A DNA stretch of 64,000 bases, taken from NCBI GenBank assembly GCA_964462035.1, contig CAYXAP010000026.1, positions 49,818 to 113,817 of the forward strand, written 5' to 3'. The notes below the pieces were generated by a model. That model did no database searches. It had not been told where the DNA came from and worked only from the letters and a program-made list of their open reading frames with translations. The position numbers were made by a program, and so were the translations under genes. The DNA comes from UBA1660 sp964462035. Lineage in GTDB: Bacteria > Myxococcota_A > Polyangia > Polyangiales > Houyiibacteriaceae. This document shows positions 63,962-64,000 of this stretch, one piece after another. How positions within the stretch are numbered: the first letter of the stretch is position 1; each line of letters starts with the position of its first letter.

Positions 63962-64000
63962 ATGACCATGCCCATTGGTGAGGGCCGAGAGATTCTCGGC
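63962..64000 (+). CDS. Possible gene start cut by the right edge
   Basis: An ATG at 63962 opens a frame (MTMPIGEGREILG) that runs off the window after 13 codons, with CGGAG about nine bases upstream and a TTGACA hexamer at 63913-63918. Too short to identify. Confidence 0.35.
   Translation, partial: MTMPIGEGREILG

Overview
The window is GC-rich chromosomal DNA with strong G/C preference at third codon positions. It very probably comes from a myxobacterium-like member of the Myxococcota, and the gene repertoire suggests a Sandaracinus/Polyangia type. The clues are three Ser/Thr protein kinases of the myxobacterial kind, a PilZ protein of the myxobacterial subfamily, many lipoproteins with Asp/Gly/Pro linkers, a secreted metalloprotease with a MYXO-CTERM-like tail, a DUF4215-type Cys-rich repeat, and many 1 to 4 base stop/start overlaps. 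No rRNA, tRNA, CRISPR array, insertion sequence or transposase was seen. One assembly gap of 100 N lies at 28659-28758.

Region 1 (1-11,000). A LysR regulator is divergent from a flavodoxin-fold NAD(P)H oxidoreductase, with a perfect 7-bp inverted repeat between them. A DoxX-like/SnoaL-like pair is divergent from a LuxR-type regulator whose start codon lies inside an 18-bp inverted repeat. Next come an Asp/Ser-repeat membrane protein and a tightly coupled set RidA / crotonase / acyl-CoA dehydrogenase / unknown protein. The last of these appears to start at CTG inside a CTGA overlap. On the minus strand an orphan type ISP-like adenine methyltransferase overlaps a Ser/Thr kinase.

Region 2 (11,000-38,400) is mostly core and regulatory functions. 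It holds an outer-membrane-like protein and a fused radical SAM/DUF2344 protein with its partner. Then come GlpD, a PAP2 phosphatase, and a metallo-beta-lactamase-fold hydrolase followed by a sigma-54 activator and a BON-MscS channel. CysC and a parallel-beta-helix lipoprotein follow, then the run S1-domain protein / RuvX / MltG / DUF72. An ECF sigma factor / anti-sigma / 1306-residue kinase-ATPase run is followed by PilZ, a kinase with a Met/Glu-rich tail and a TPR protein.

Region 3 (38,370-59,470) is the accessory part and the most interesting. An ATPase with a C-terminal PD-(D/E)xK nuclease (DUF234/DUF4143-like) is preceded by two tandem hairpins carrying four copies of one 10-bp motif. 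Five large secreted or lipoprotein genes on the plus strand follow. They end in a 2744-residue SpvB / FG-GAP / TcdB-middle / RHS protein whose C-terminal tail has a restriction-endonuclease-like motif. A small gene directly after it is the natural immunity candidate. Base composition drops inside the RHS gene, which suggests a mosaic, horizontally acquired 3' part. The 2188-residue lipoprotein upstream has a long helical region around a hydrophobic Gly/Ala segment, so the locus could be a divergent Tc-like toxin complex. That last step is inference.

Region 4 (59,470-64,000) holds a LuxR-type regulator, a von Willebrand A lipoprotein, an unknown protein, an MDR-family oxidoreductase, a small membrane protein and a gene start cut by the window edge.
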